Shown here: positions 41,855 to 50,677 of the stretch, in pieces | Layout: each line of letters begins with the position of its first letter | Position numbering within the stretch: position 1 is the stretch's first letter | Assembly: GCA_016716065.1 (NCBI GenBank) | Contig: JADJXA010000025.1 | Location: 124,001 to 188,000 of the forward strand | Direction of reading: 5' to 3' | Source of the DNA: Candidatus Leptovillus gracilis | GTDB lineage: Bacteria; Chloroflexota; Anaerolineae; Promineifilales; Promineifilaceae | Length of the DNA stretch: 64,000 nt | Notes under the pieces: generated by a model | The model's database searches: none | Seen by the model: only the letters and a program-made list of their open reading frames with translations | Told to the model about the DNA's origin: nothing | Translations under genes and position numbers: made by a program

Positions 41855-42298
41855 ATGCAATTGCGCAAAACAACTCTAGTCCTTATTCTCCTGGCTTCTC
41901 TGACCCTGACAGCCCTGGCCGCCTGCGGACCACAGGCGACGGCGGCCGTCTCCGAGGCATATGTCACCACGCTGGCGGAGGAGAAGATGCAGGCCCTTAA
42001 CGATGGCGATTACGCCACCTTTACCGCCGACTTCAGCGATGTGCTGGCAAACGCGATACCGGAGGATAGTTTTCAGGATTTGCGGGAGACAATTCTGGGG
42101 GCCAGCGGTCGGTTTGAGTCCGTCACCGGATTGCGCCTGGCCAACGCCAAGACGCCAGGATACGTCAACTATGGTATCACCTGCAAATTCGAGGAGGAGG
42201 AGGTACTGCTAACCCTGGTATATGCCGTTGATGGCGAGCAAGTCGAAGGCATTTTCTTCAATGCGCCGAAGCTGAATCAGGCGATGCAAGCCCCTTAA
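41855..42298 (+). CDS. DUF3887-type lipoprotein
   Basis: A 147-residue lipoprotein: signal peptide M-Q-L-R-K-T-T-L-V-L-I-L-L-A-S with lipobox L-A-A-C-G, then a cystatin-like NTF2-type fold pattern: M-Q-A-L-N-D-G-D-Y-A-T-F-T-A-D-F-S, then L-G-A-S-G-R-F-E-S-V-T-G, then the edge strands. This matches DUF3887, usually found alone or before a hydrolase. Here an alpha/beta hydrolase gene follows after 24 bases, which supports the call. The start is the ATG with GTGAGGTTTACC upstream; the longer frame before it is non-coding. Confidence 0.7.
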   Translation: MQLRKTTLVLILLASLTLTALAACGPQATAAVSEAYVTTLAEEKMQALNDGDYATFTADFSDVLANAIPEDSFQDLRETILGASGRFESVTGLRLANAKTPGYVNYGITCKFEEEEVLLTLVYAVDGEQVEGIFFNAPKLNQAMQAP

Positions 42299-42322
42299 AC
42301 CCGCAGGCGGCAAGAACCCAAC

Positions 42323-43027
42323 ATGACCGATTTTCACCAAACACCCTCTCTTCTCACCGAACACATCCTCTGGCGTAATGGCTGTCCGCTACATTATTGG
42401 CTGGGCGGCCCGGCCGCCCAGCCGTTGCTCGTCTTCATGCACGGGGCCACTATGGACCACCGCATGTTCAACGCCCAGGTCGAAGCGTTTGTCTCTGAGT
42501 ACCGCCTCCTGGTCTGGGACGCCCGCGGACACGGCCAGTCACAGCCCATCGGTGGTGGCTTCTCACTGGAGCAGTGCGCCCAGGACATGCTGGTCATCCT
42601 CGATGAGTTGGGCGTCTCCCAGGCCATTCTCTGCGGCCAATCATTGGGCGGCTACGTCGCTCAACACCTTTACCGGCGCGCGCCAGAAAGGGTGGCGGCG
42701 ATGATCCTCATCGGCTCCACCCCCATCGCCAAAGCGTACAGCCGAATGGAAGTGTGGGCGCTGAAAGCCTCGCTGCCACTCTTCCGCCTCTGGCCTTACG
42801 ACCATTTCACACAGACCATCTCCCGCAGCACGGCGCTGACGCCGGCCGTGCAGGCCTATGCCCTGCAGGCGGCGCGGCAAGTTCAGCCGGCCGACTTCGC
42901 TGCCATCTGGCAAGCAGTCACCCTGGCAGTGGATGAGAAGGGCGACCCAGGCTTGCGCATAGATGTGCCACTGCTCCTGCTACATGGCGAGTGGTTTTCT
43001 GACCTTCATGAATCCGGGAATCGTTAA
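42323..43027 (+). CDS. Alpha/beta hydrolase, C-terminally truncated
   Basis: The 234-residue product has the fold's usual landmarks: oxyanion strand L-V-F-M-H-G-A-T-M-D-H, D-A-R-G-H-G-Q-S, and nucleophile elbow C-G-Q-S-L-G-G-Y. The sequence follows the family to V-P-L-L-L-L-H-G-E and then ends in D-L-H-E-S-G-N-R, where a catalytic Asp and, 25-30 residues later, a His are expected. The 3' end is therefore lost, and no His follows in another frame nearby. Probably inactive; may be called a pseudogene. Confidence 0.7.
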   Translation: MTDFHQTPSLLTEHILWRNGCPLHYWLGGPAAQPLLVFMHGATMDHRMFNAQVEAFVSEYRLLVWDARGHGQSQPIGGGFSLEQCAQDMLVILDELGVSQAILCGQSLGGYVAQHLYRRAPERVAAMILIGSTPIAKAYSRMEVWALKASLPLFRLWPYDHFTQTISRSTALTPAVQAYALQAARQVQPADFAAIWQAVTLAVDEKGDPGLRIDVPLLLLHGEWFSDLHESGNR

Positions 43028-43097
43028 TGCCCTCATTGCATCGAACCACAATCGTGTTGGGAAGAAACTAAACCCATCCCACGAGACAGGCAAAGTA

Positions 43098-43120
43098 AGA
43101 TTATTTTTGAGTCAATGCGG
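43098..43120 (+). repeat. AGATTATTTTTGAGTCAATG repeat, copy 1
   Basis: A 23-bp sequence ending in GTCAATGCGG; related copies are at 54228-54252, 58018-58040 (minus) and 59890-59912. It may be a transposon end. Confidence 0.6.
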
Positions 43121-43499
43121 GGTATAAGCAACGTCGTAATAAGCCAGCAGTGACACACCCAAAATGACCGGAAACAAAAGCAGCCCATACCCCACGCCAA
43201 AGGTAATGCCGCTGCGCCAGGCATAAGCCCCATGATCCCCCTTCTGTCCAAAAACAGGGAGCGTCCAACCGCCAATGCCGCCACCCAGCAGTCCACCCAA
43301 ACCGGAAATAAAAAGGGCCAGCAAAACGCCGGCCGCCAGCCGGACCACCGGGTTGTCGTAAATAAACCAGTTGGGGGGGAACCTGATCAAACAAGAAGAA
43401 GCTGACGATATTCCCCATCATCAGCCCACCACCGTACGCCATGCTGGTGAACAGTAGTTGAACCGGATAGGGCTTTGTCACCATATCAGGAAACTGCAT
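43112..43499 (-). pseudogene. Small membrane protein with one-base insertion in a C7 run
   Basis: The first frame gives M-Q-F-P-D-M-V-T-K-P-Y-P and a hydrophobic segment to F-L-F-D-Q. The second, from the run of seven C at about 43374, continues P-N-W-F-I-Y-D-N-P-V-V-R-L and three more hydrophobic segments (L-F-I-S-G-L-G-G-L-L-G-G-G-I and later). Removing one C gives a 128-residue protein with about four membrane segments. The ATG directly follows the stop of the upstream lipoprotein gene, so they are translated as a pair. It may be phase variable, recently broken, or a consensus error. Confidence 0.6.
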
Positions 43500-45269
43500 T
43501 TAAGGTTTTACCAATTCCATATCACCCATAAAAAGCGTCCCGGTCGGCGTCTGGCCGAACAGCAGCGCCATCTCGCTAATTTGGGTTAAATCCACCCCGG
43601 CAAAATCGCTCAACAACAGGCGCACCGTGGTCATGGGGGCGCGCCCGGTGAACAGCCCATCCACGAAAATGTCGTCTTCTTGCATGCTTCCCGGCGGGAA
43701 GGCCAACGCTGGTTCGTCTGGGCGGGTCTGGACGACGGCCGTAGCCCCAGTGCGGTCGGTTAGCTGTACCGCGAAGCTTTGGGTTTGGCCGGGTTGGTTC
43801 AAGGGAGATGAGGGATCAACGGCCGTTCTCAAGCTCATCGTCGTAAAGCCACTCAAATCACCGGCGCCCTCCGGCAGCGCCAACCGCAGAGCGCTGTCCG
43901 GCTGCTCCCAAGAGACCACCACCATCGCCGGGTTGCCTGGAATAGTCACATTGGCCCGTTTGCAAGGTTCACTGCCCGGCCGTACCGAGGGTGTAAAATA
44001 ACCTTCCTCGCAGAAGAAAGTCGTCAGCCCCTCAGCGGTGACCGCGCCGCCAGCCAGATTGGTTGCCAGTTCCGCTTCGCCGGCCGGAACCAGCAGCGGC
44101 AAGCGGTTGGCCGCTGCCGCCAGGGTCATCACCCGCGCCGGCTGCTCGAACAAAGAGTTGGGCGTCAGCGCCGTCGGGTTTATGTTCAGGCGGGCCATCG
44201 CCTCATCCACGGCCTGGAGATCGTCGCTAAAGAGAGTGGTCAGGAAAGTGAGGGCCATATCGGTAAGGAATTGGCGTTGATCCTCCCCTGACAGCAGTTC
44301 GGTGCACTCCGGGCGGTCGGGGAATCCGATCATGTCGCGGTCAAGAATTTCGTTAAAAGCGTTGTGGTTGGCCTGCTCCAACCAGACCGACAAGGCCCAC
44401 TCCTTCTGGCTAGGGTCTAACCGCGCCCCTTCATAAAAAAGCTGCCCATCCTGACCGACCACATCCCCATCGCAGGCTGGCAGAATCACCACCTGGGGCA
44501 CAAGCGAACCAGTGGGCTTGGTGAAGATCGGCGCTGGGGCCAGCAGCAGCAGCCCGTGAACCGGCCCATAGCCAAATGTTTCTGGGGCATCTGGCAAGGC
44601 CAGACCCTGGCTGTTGGTCAGCCAACTGGCGGCCTCGCCGCCTCGTGAATGGCCGAAGAAGGCTAGTCGGCTCATATCGGCGCGGCCGTTTAGCGCCACG
44701 CCAAAATCGTTCTGGCCGCCGGCCGCTGCTTCAGCCAGCGCATCCAGGTGCAGTGCGGCCAGTTGGGACAGCCGTTCGCCGGGTATACCTTCGCCAAAAC
44801 CAAAGGTGTTCTCGGCATTGAAGTTGGGCGTTACCGCCACATAGCCCTCCGCCGCCAGCGCTTCCGCCAGATAAGCAAAGCCCCGATAATTGGGTTGCTC
44901 TACCTCCGGATCACAGGGCCAGCGATCCACGCCGCCTTGCTCTTCCGGGCAGCCGGGATGTGTGCCATGGAAGATGACCACGACCGGATAGGGGCCAGCG
45001 TCACCCACCGGGACGGCGATGACGCCATTCAGGCGTACCGGCATATTGTGAAAGCGGCTGTCTTCGGGAAAGTTGGATTGCACGATGGTGGTTTCACCCA
45101 GGTTGTATTCAACGGCCGTTGGCGGCTGAGCTGCCATATCGCCTGTTTGTGGTTCCGGGGTGGGTTCTGCCAGCGGGGTGGCGGTGGGAACGGCCGTTTC
45201 GGGCGGGAGAGCGGCGCAAGCAGTCAGGATGAAAAATATAAAAGGCAGGAGGAGTATGGATTTTTTCAT
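43500..45269 (-). CDS. Alpha/beta hydrolase lipoprotein
   Basis: A 589-residue exported protein. Signal peptide M-K-K-S-I-L-L-L-P-F with lipobox L-T-A-C-A; Thr/Pro linker to residue 45. The hydrolase domain (about 60-370) has P-V-V-V-I-F-H-G-T-H-P-G, the elbow G-H-S-R-G-G-E, V-I-L-P-A-C-D-G-D as acid strand and A-N-H-N-A-F-N as the likely His. This is the chlorophyllase/PAF-acetylhydrolase-like class. The last 200 residues form beta-rich domains resembling a carbohydrate- or ligand-binding module. It should act on the outer face of the membrane; substrate unknown. Confidence 0.8.
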   Translation of the reverse strand: MKKSILLLPFIFFILTACAALPPETAVPTATPLAEPTPEPQTGDMAAQPPTAVEYNLGETTIVQSNFPEDSRFHNMPVRLNGVIAVPVGDAGPYPVVVIFHGTHPGCPEEQGGVDRWPCDPEVEQPNYRGFAYLAEALAAEGYVAVTPNFNAENTFGFGEGIPGERLSQLAALHLDALAEAAAGGQNDFGVALNGRADMSRLAFFGHSRGGEAASWLTNSQGLALPDAPETFGYGPVHGLLLLAPAPIFTKPTGSLVPQVVILPACDGDVVGQDGQLFYEGARLDPSQKEWALSVWLEQANHNAFNEILDRDMIGFPDRPECTELLSGEDQRQFLTDMALTFLTTLFSDDLQAVDEAMARLNINPTALTPNSLFEQPARVMTLAAAANRLPLLVPAGEAELATNLAGGAVTAEGLTTFFCEEGYFTPSVRPGSEPCKRANVTIPGNPAMVVVSWEQPDSALRLALPEGAGDLSGFTTMSLRTAVDPSSPLNQPGQTQSFAVQLTDRTGATAVVQTRPDEPALAFPPGSMQEDDIFVDGLFTGRAPMTTVRLLLSDFAGVDLTQISEMALLFGQTPTGTLFMGDMELVKP

Positions 45270-45316
45270 GAATTAGCTCGAGTTTTGTATCCGCCGTGGA
45301 TAGGTAGAAGAGTGGA

Positions 45317-46063
45317 TTAGTAGCCCCCGATGAAAATAGCTATGAGCACAAGGCTCAGGCAGACGGATGCCAGGATCAGGCCCGTTTTCCAGGGATTGGT
45401 ATCGGTATGTTTTCCCCAACTATAGCCGGTGCCAAAGATGACGATAACCGATATGAAATTGGAGATTTGGATAGCCAGGGCGGTATTTTGGGGCAGCAGC
45501 AGCAGGGGCATGAGGGATGGCAGCACCACAATGACGGATACCAGCACCGAGGCAATGGCGCCAACCACATCTGCGCGCTGCAAGCCTACTTCTTGGGGTT
45601 CCGCCTGGCGCAAATGAGCGAGAATATCGTCATAAAGTTGGTATCTCTGCTTCTCATTGGTGATTGGCTCCAGAATAAAATCCAGCTCATCGGCTATGGC
45701 GTCAACGGCCGTTTCTTCTTTATCGGCCGCGTGCAAGTATTGCAGCAGGCGATGCCGTTCGCCACGCTGAAAAAGTTCGGTCAAGGCATACATGACACCA
45801 TCAATAGTCCCCCAAATGGCAACGGCGCCCAGGATGGCAAAAAATAATTCTGTGCTATAGCCCGTTGAAAAGGATGTACTAATGACGCCGTTGTACATCA
45901 GAATGCTGTAGGAAAGTGTAAAGAGCAGTGCAAACAGAATGCTAAAGAAGGTTGCTGAAAGGGCATCAATGGGGTCCAGATAATTGCCCACAACTTTAAC
46001 CAGTAAACCTTCTTTAGGGGGGGCGCTCCGTCTGCGATGTTGGGAGGGTCTTCTTGTTGACAT
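45317..46063 (-). CDS. VIT-like membrane protein
   Basis: A 248-residue protein starting M-S-T-R-R-P-S-Q-H-R-R-R-S. The first 35 residues are basic and cytosolic. Membrane segments follow near 40-62 and 85-105 with A-I-W-G-T-I-D-G-V-M-Y-A-L-T-E, then a long charged cytosolic part, then three segments in the C-terminal third. The arrangement recalls VIT1/CCC1-type iron or manganese transporters, whose segments are interrupted by an acidic metal-binding loop, but the key Glu/Met ligands are not certain. Transport of divalent metal is possible, not shown. Confidence 0.5.
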   Translation of the reverse strand: MSTRRPSQHRRRSAPPKEGLLVKVVGNYLDPIDALSATFFSILFALLFTLSYSILMYNGVISTSFSTGYSTELFFAILGAVAIWGTIDGVMYALTELFQRGERHRLLQYLHAADKEETAVDAIADELDFILEPITNEKQRYQLYDDILAHLRQAEPQEVGLQRADVVGAIASVLVSVIVVLPSLMPLLLLPQNTALAIQISNFISVIVIFGTGYSWGKHTDTNPWKTGLILASVCLSLVLIAIFIGGY

Positions 46064-46124
46064 GATCTGTTCGTTGGGTTTGATGGCTGGTAAGCATAAC
46101 CAACCATCAAACCCAATGCGATTT

Positions 46125-48242
46125 TTACGGTATTCTGTTGGCAACCACTGCAATCTGGTTGCCAGCCGTGCGGATTTCCAGAGTGTTACCGTCGATGCGG
46201 AAAGTGGCCGCTGAGGGCAGGGCACTGTTCAAGAAATCGAATTCCTGTTCCATGATGCCGGCCGGTTCCGAACAGAGTATTTGGGTCCCAGCGGGCAAAC
46301 CAATGGTGATATTACTGCCATTGGCCTGGTAGGATGTGGAGTAGGTATTGCAGCCGCTGCTGCCGATCAAACTGCCGTTGGCCCCAAACTCCATTGTCAG
46401 GCTTGTGCCAAGCAGCGGCGTGACAAGACCACCACGGCCGTTATTGAAATTCACCACCTCCCAACGAGTTCCGACCAGGGGATCAGGCGCCGCCCCGCTC
46501 ACGTTGACGGTTACCTGACGGAAGATCACGGCCCGATCGCGCTGCAAAACGCGCATCTCATACGTCGTGGTGACGGTGGGGCAGACTTGCTCACTGCCCT
46601 GACCGGTGCGCGGGAAGCGCTCGAACTGCTCGCCCAGTGGATAGACCCACACGGCCTGGATGTTCTGCACCGACCAGCGCAGCGTGGTGCATTCACCCTG
46701 GTTGATATTGGTGCTATCAGCGCCGAACGAGATTTCTGGCGTGGGTGTGTTGGTTGGCGCCGGCACAGGGGAGGGCGTTGGCGCGGCGGTGGGAACCACA
46801 ATCACCGGCGGCGCCACCTCAATGACAGGCACGTTTTCCGCATTGGTGGCAATGACGAAGTCGGCCGAGGCCCAGCCAACGCCGCCCGGCGCAGACGGCA
46901 CGGCCGCCGCCCACCAGCGGTTATCGGCGCTGCGGCCCACAATTTCACCTTCATCACCATCCCGCGCAAACCCGATGACCGGGAAGTTGACGCCAGGACC
47001 AGAACGAATGTTAAGCCCTTGGGGTGAATTGACGCGGCCAGTGGGAGCGGCCGGTTCAGGTTCCAGTAGGTCCAGCTCGAGTTTGCGGATCATGATCAAG
47101 GCCAGTTGGTCATCGGCCGTGCGCATTTGCAGCATATTGCCCTGGATGGTGTAGGTGACGGCGCTTACCAGGGCGGCCAGAAATTCGCTTTCCTGCTCCA
47201 TGATGCCGGCCGGTTCCTCGCAGAAGCGCATGGTTGAGCCTGGCATCCCAATTTCTATGGAACCATCACTGACCGTAAAGCTGGCGAAATATTGGTTACA
47301 ACCGGCGTTACCGCTGAGGTCGCCTTCCACGCCAAAGTAGGCCGAAATCTCTGTGCCAGTGATGAGGCCGACGACAGCATCTCGGCCGTTATTGTAGTTC
47401 ACCACTTCCCAGGCTGTGCCGGTCAGATCGGTGGATTGGAGCGCAAAGGTGGCCACGACCTGACCGCCAGAAAGCAAGGAAAGCGTATCTTCGCTGATGG
47501 TGAAGCTGTCGGTTTGAGTCAACGCTGCCATAAAGGCTGTGGCCTGGGTCATCACCGCTTCTTCGCAGGCCATCATGGTGGATGCGCCGGGCTGGCTGAA
47601 AGTAAGGCTGCTGCCATCCTGGGTATAGCCGGTGTTGAACTGGTTGCAGCCATCCGTGCCGGAGACCGTGCCATCTGTACCGAACTGGAGGGTAACGGCC
47701 GTTCCGGAAATAGGCATCTCGCCATTTAAGGCACTCAACACCCAACCGGTACCGGCCAGATCGCTGCCGGCTACCATTCCGGACGAAGCGACGACCGCCG
47801 CCGGAGCAGCGGCGTCGGCTGTGCCGGCCACAAAGGTGGCCACAACCTGGTCGCCCGCTTGCAGGTTCAACTGATTGCCAGAGGCGGTAAAGCTGGTAGC
47901 AGAATCAAGGGCCGCCATATAGGCTGTTGCCTGATTCATGATCGGGTCTTCACAGGCCATCATGGTCATCGCCGCAGCCGACAGGTCGATTGTCAGATTG
48001 GCGCCGTCCTGTGTGTAAGTGGCGCTGAACCGGTTACAACCGTCTGTACCAAAGGCCGTGCCATCTGTGCCAAACTGGAGGGTAACAACACTGTTTGCTA
48101 CCGGCAGGCTGTCATTTAAGGAACTCAATATCCAGTTTGTTCCGGCCAGGTCTATGCTGGCTTCTGGTTCGGCCGTCTGCTGGCACGCCACCAGTAGAAA
48201 CAAGGTGATTGCCAGCAATGTGATTCTTATCGTTTTTTTCAT
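46125..48242 (-). CDS. Four-META-domain lipoprotein with SH3 domain
   Basis: A 705-residue lipoprotein. The start is at M-K-K-T-I-R-I-T-L-L with lipobox L-L-V-A-C. META (HslJ-like) domains lie at about 30-140, 165-270, 275-390 and 600-705, each with the pattern G-T-x-W-x-L/V, then L-x-F-G-x-D-G-T and G-C-N-x-F/Y, then C-x-x-P/A. Between the third and fourth are an SH3b domain (L-N-I-R-S-G-P-G, W-W-A-A) at about 400-465, a Thr/Pro linker, and an Ig-like domain with W-S-V-Q. Secreted META proteins are linked to stress tolerance. Domains 1 and 2 are close duplicates. Confidence 0.8.
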   Translation of the reverse strand: MKKTIRITLLAITLFLLVACQQTAEPEASIDLAGTNWILSSLNDSLPVANSVVTLQFGTDGTAFGTDGCNRFSATYTQDGANLTIDLSAAAMTMMACEDPIMNQATAYMAALDSATSFTASGNQLNLQAGDQVVATFVAGTADAAAPAAVVASSGMVAGSDLAGTGWVLSALNGEMPISGTAVTLQFGTDGTVSGTDGCNQFNTGYTQDGSSLTFSQPGASTMMACEEAVMTQATAFMAALTQTDSFTISEDTLSLLSGGQVVATFALQSTDLTGTAWEVVNYNNGRDAVVGLITGTEISAYFGVEGDLSGNAGCNQYFASFTVSDGSIEIGMPGSTMRFCEEPAGIMEQESEFLAALVSAVTYTIQGNMLQMRTADDQLALIMIRKLELDLLEPEPAAPTGRVNSPQGLNIRSGPGVNFPVIGFARDGDEGEIVGRSADNRWWAAAVPSAPGGVGWASADFVIATNAENVPVIEVAPPVIVVPTAAPTPSPVPAPTNTPTPEISFGADSTNINQGECTTLRWSVQNIQAVWVYPLGEQFERFPRTGQGSEQVCPTVTTTYEMRVLQRDRAVIFRQVTVNVSGAAPDPLVGTRWEVVNFNNGRGGLVTPLLGTSLTMEFGANGSLIGSSGCNTYSTSYQANGSNITIGLPAGTQILCSEPAGIMEQEFDFLNSALPSAATFRIDGNTLEIRTAGNQIAVVANRIP

Positions 48243-48288
48243 ACAAGTCTTCTCCTCTGAATATAAAATAGTTGGTAAACTTGACAAT

Positions 48289-48755
48289 TTAGTCATGCGC
48301 CATCATATCAATAGCGACGGTAATTGCCAAAATTACAATATCATTTTGGCTCGGTTCAATCTGAACGCCATATGTGTCGGCTATCCGGAACCATTTTCTG
48401 GAGACTTCGGCGATCTTGTTCCCGCCCTCGCCAATGGTGTATTCGAGGCTCAGGATATTGCCCTGCACGTTTAGATCCGGACCGTCACCAATTTTCACCA
48501 CCCAACGATGACGCAGGGGGCGATCAGCGCTTTTCTGACGGTAGCCAGCGGCTCGCCATTCGGCCCCTCAATCGTCATCGTATCTCTGACCCGCAGTAAC
48601 TTCCCCTGAATTTTGCACAAAGTCTGCCCTTGCATATCTTCAAAGAAGAGCGTGTCGCGCACGCGCAGCATTTTGCCATCTACCTTGAAAGCACGCTGAC
48701 CGTTCTCATCCTCAATCCAGAAATCATCGCCAAAGGCAACCAATTTCTGCCGCAT
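48289..48755 (-). pseudogene. LURP-one-related (tubby-like) protein with one-base deletion
   Basis: The first part encodes M-R-Q-K-L-V-A-F-G-D-D-F-W-I, F-K-V-D-G-K-M-L-R-V-R-D-T-L and I-Q-G-K-L-L-R-V-R-D-T-M, the repeated hairpins of the LOR fold. At a run of five C near 48508 the frame changes; with six C the text continues A-P-L-R-H-R-W-V-V-K-I-G-D-G-P-D and then N-I-L-S-L-E-Y-T-I to the end (about 155 residues, normal for the family). LOR proteins are small cytosolic phospholipid-scramblase-like folds of unclear role. A GTG further upstream could extend the start. Confidence 0.7.
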
Positions 48756-48901
48756 TCTGTAGGCGTTGTTCTCGTCGTCCTTTATCTGGCATGGTTTTGC
48801 CTCCACTCTCTATAAAGAGTTAGCCCACAGTAGGGTATCAGATTGAAGATTGATCCCTACTGCGGGTCATTGGCTAATATTTGGATGACAAGTAACGGCC
48901 G

Positions 48902-49385
48902 TTACCCGCCGAAATCTTCCATCAACTGTGCTTCCTGCTCATTCGTCAAATTAGATTGAATCAACTCAGCCGAAACGCCCTGGAATGCTTCCGTCACACG
49001 GTCTTGCACAGCGCCGCTAGCCATCAAAAGAGCGCCGACGTGCCTTCCGTCACCTGATCGCGCACTTCCTTGATGAATCTGTCGTTGATACCGTAGTCGG
49101 CAAACTTGCCCGTCAACGCGCCGGTCGCTGCGCCTATGGCCAAGCCAAAAAACGGCACAAAGAAGATGAGACCAAAGAGCATCCCCCAAAATGCGCCAGA
49201 GAGGGCAGCCTGGCCGGTCATGCTGCCGTAGTTGTGAGTTTTGGGTTTTTTCTTGCCCTTTGCCCACGGCACCACGGCCGCATCGTTGATCTGGATCAAA
49301 TGCTGCTTCGACAGTTCAACAAGCTTATTGAGCGCATCTTACGCCCCCATGGGGTCATCAAATTTCCAAACGGTTAATGTTGAGC
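48902..49385 (-). pseudogene. DUF1269 membrane protein broken by three lesions
   Basis: The family text starts S-T-L-T-V-W-K-F-D-D-P and continues L-V-E-L-S-K-Q-H-L-I-Q-I-N-D-A-A-V-V, K-T-H-N-Y-G, then a membrane hairpin G-M-L-F-G-L-I-F-F-V-P-F-F-G and V-T-E-G-T-S-A-L-F, to a C-terminal E-A-Q-L-M-E-D-F-G. Three defects are visible: the start codon is missing where the IS1182-like element begins, TAA interrupts the frame at 49339-49341, and one T is missing in a T run near 49027 (T5 would restore L-F-L-M). The protein cannot be made. Confidence 0.8.
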
Positions 49386-49386
49386 C

Positions 49387-50612
49387 TACTGAAAAAAGGT
49401 CAAGGCATCTAAAAGGTTAACATAAATCTGAGAATTGAGATAAAATAAGGGTAAATCATACCAGGAGTCCTCTATGTTTCGGGAAAGTGAACCCAACCAG
49501 CAATCCAGCCTTTTGACACCTTGTGGCTGATGCCCCCCCCAAGATGAAAGAACGCTTGTTGACCTCTTGGGCGGACACCTTCCGCCAGGAAGTCTTTGGC
49601 CGCATCCCCGAAACATTGTTTGCGCCCCTGTTCAGCGACATCGAATCGCGTCCCAACGCGCCCATCAATGTCATCATAGGCGGCGAGATTCTGAAGGCTG
49701 GCTTTGGCTGGACGGACGAAGAGCTTGTGGACCATCTCGGCTTTGACCTGTTGACGCGCCATGCCCTGGGACTGGATGAAGTGCGCGCCGAAGCGCCGAC
49801 CATCCGTACCTTCTACAACTTGCGGCGACGGGTGCGGGAGTACGCGCAGGAGAACGGCCAGAATCTGTATAGCGAGGTGTTCGCCCACATCACCGACGAA
49901 CAAATCAGCAAGTTTGCGGTGAAAACGAACTGGCAGCGGATGGACAGCACGCAGTTGTTGAGCAACATCGCCCTGATGAACCGGTTGGAACTGGTGATAG
50001 CCACGCTGCAAAAGGGGGTGAGCGGTCTGCCGAAAGCTTTGCAGCAACAGTGGGGCCAGGCGCAAGAAAGCTACTTGAGCCAACCGGCGCAGACTATCTG
50101 CTATCGCCTGAAAGCGGCCGATGCCACGCCGCATCTGCAAGCCGTGGGGCAGTTGTTGCTGCAAGTGTGGATGCAATTGGAGGCGCATGAAGCCGATGCG
50201 AGCCTGATTGCCATCGTAGCGCGGGTGATTCGGGAGCAATATCAGGTTGAAGGGGAAAACGTCATCACGTTGCGGCCGGCAGCGGCGATAAGCGGCGACA
50301 GCCTGCAATCGCCCCACGACCCAGAGGCGACCTATCGGCACAAGCATGAGCAGGGCTACAAAGGATATGTCACCAATCTGAGCGAGACGTGTGACCCGAC
50401 CAACGCGGTGCAGTTGATCACCAGCGTGCAAACGGCGCCCAACTGTGTGGATGATGGTCAACTGCTGGCCGACACCTTGATTGACCTGGCGCAGCGGCAG
50501 GTGGTGATAGACCAGGCGACCGTGGATGGCGGCTACAACGGTCCCACCAGTGAAGCGGCGTGCCGGCAGCACTGCGTTCAATTGCGCCCGACCACGATTC
50601 GTGGTGGGCAGA
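49387..50612 (+). mobile_element. IS1182-like insertion sequence, 3' end deleted
   Basis: The left boundary coincides with the lost start of the DUF1269 gene. The transposase gene runs to about 50612, where the family text ends and a native palindrome begins. No right terminal repeat was found, so the element has lost about its last third. It contains no ACGGCCGT, unlike its surroundings. Confidence 0.65.
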
Positions 50613-50677
50613 CGGATTGGACCAATCTTCTGAGATTGGTCCAATCTTCCGCATATCATTTATTTTTCATTCCTTAG
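49523..50677 (+). pseudogene. IS1182-family transposase, truncated and frame-damaged at start
   Basis: The text has the InsH-type N-terminal domain (I-P-E-T-L-F-A-P-L-F, L-K-A-G-F-G-W-T-D-E-E-L-V, R-T-F-Y-N-L-R-R-R-V) and the first DDE region with R-M-D-S-T-Q and V-D-G-G-Y-N-G-P. The true start is probably the ATG at 49474 (M-F-R-E-S-E-P-N), but a short T run and an eight-C run between it and 49540 put the frames out of step. After R-P-T-T-I-R-G-G-Q the family text stops; the last Glu of the DDE triad is absent. Not functional. Confidence 0.75.
50615..50646. repeat. Palindrome at the IS/LysM gene junction
   Basis: GATTGGACCAATCT and AGATTGGTCCAATC flank a short centre. It lies after the LysM gene on the minus strand but no T run follows, so it is either an old terminator whose tail the IS replaced or the insertion target. 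Confidence 0.6.

Noticed and set aside
43112..43499. Programmed frameshifting at the C7 run of the membrane protein
   Set aside because: The run is a plausible slip site, but similar one-base changes occur in many unrelated genes here, so error or decay is more likely than a programmed event.
50615..50646. Rho-independent terminator for the LysM gene
   Set aside because: The stem is perfect but no T run follows on either strand, so it was listed only as a palindrome.
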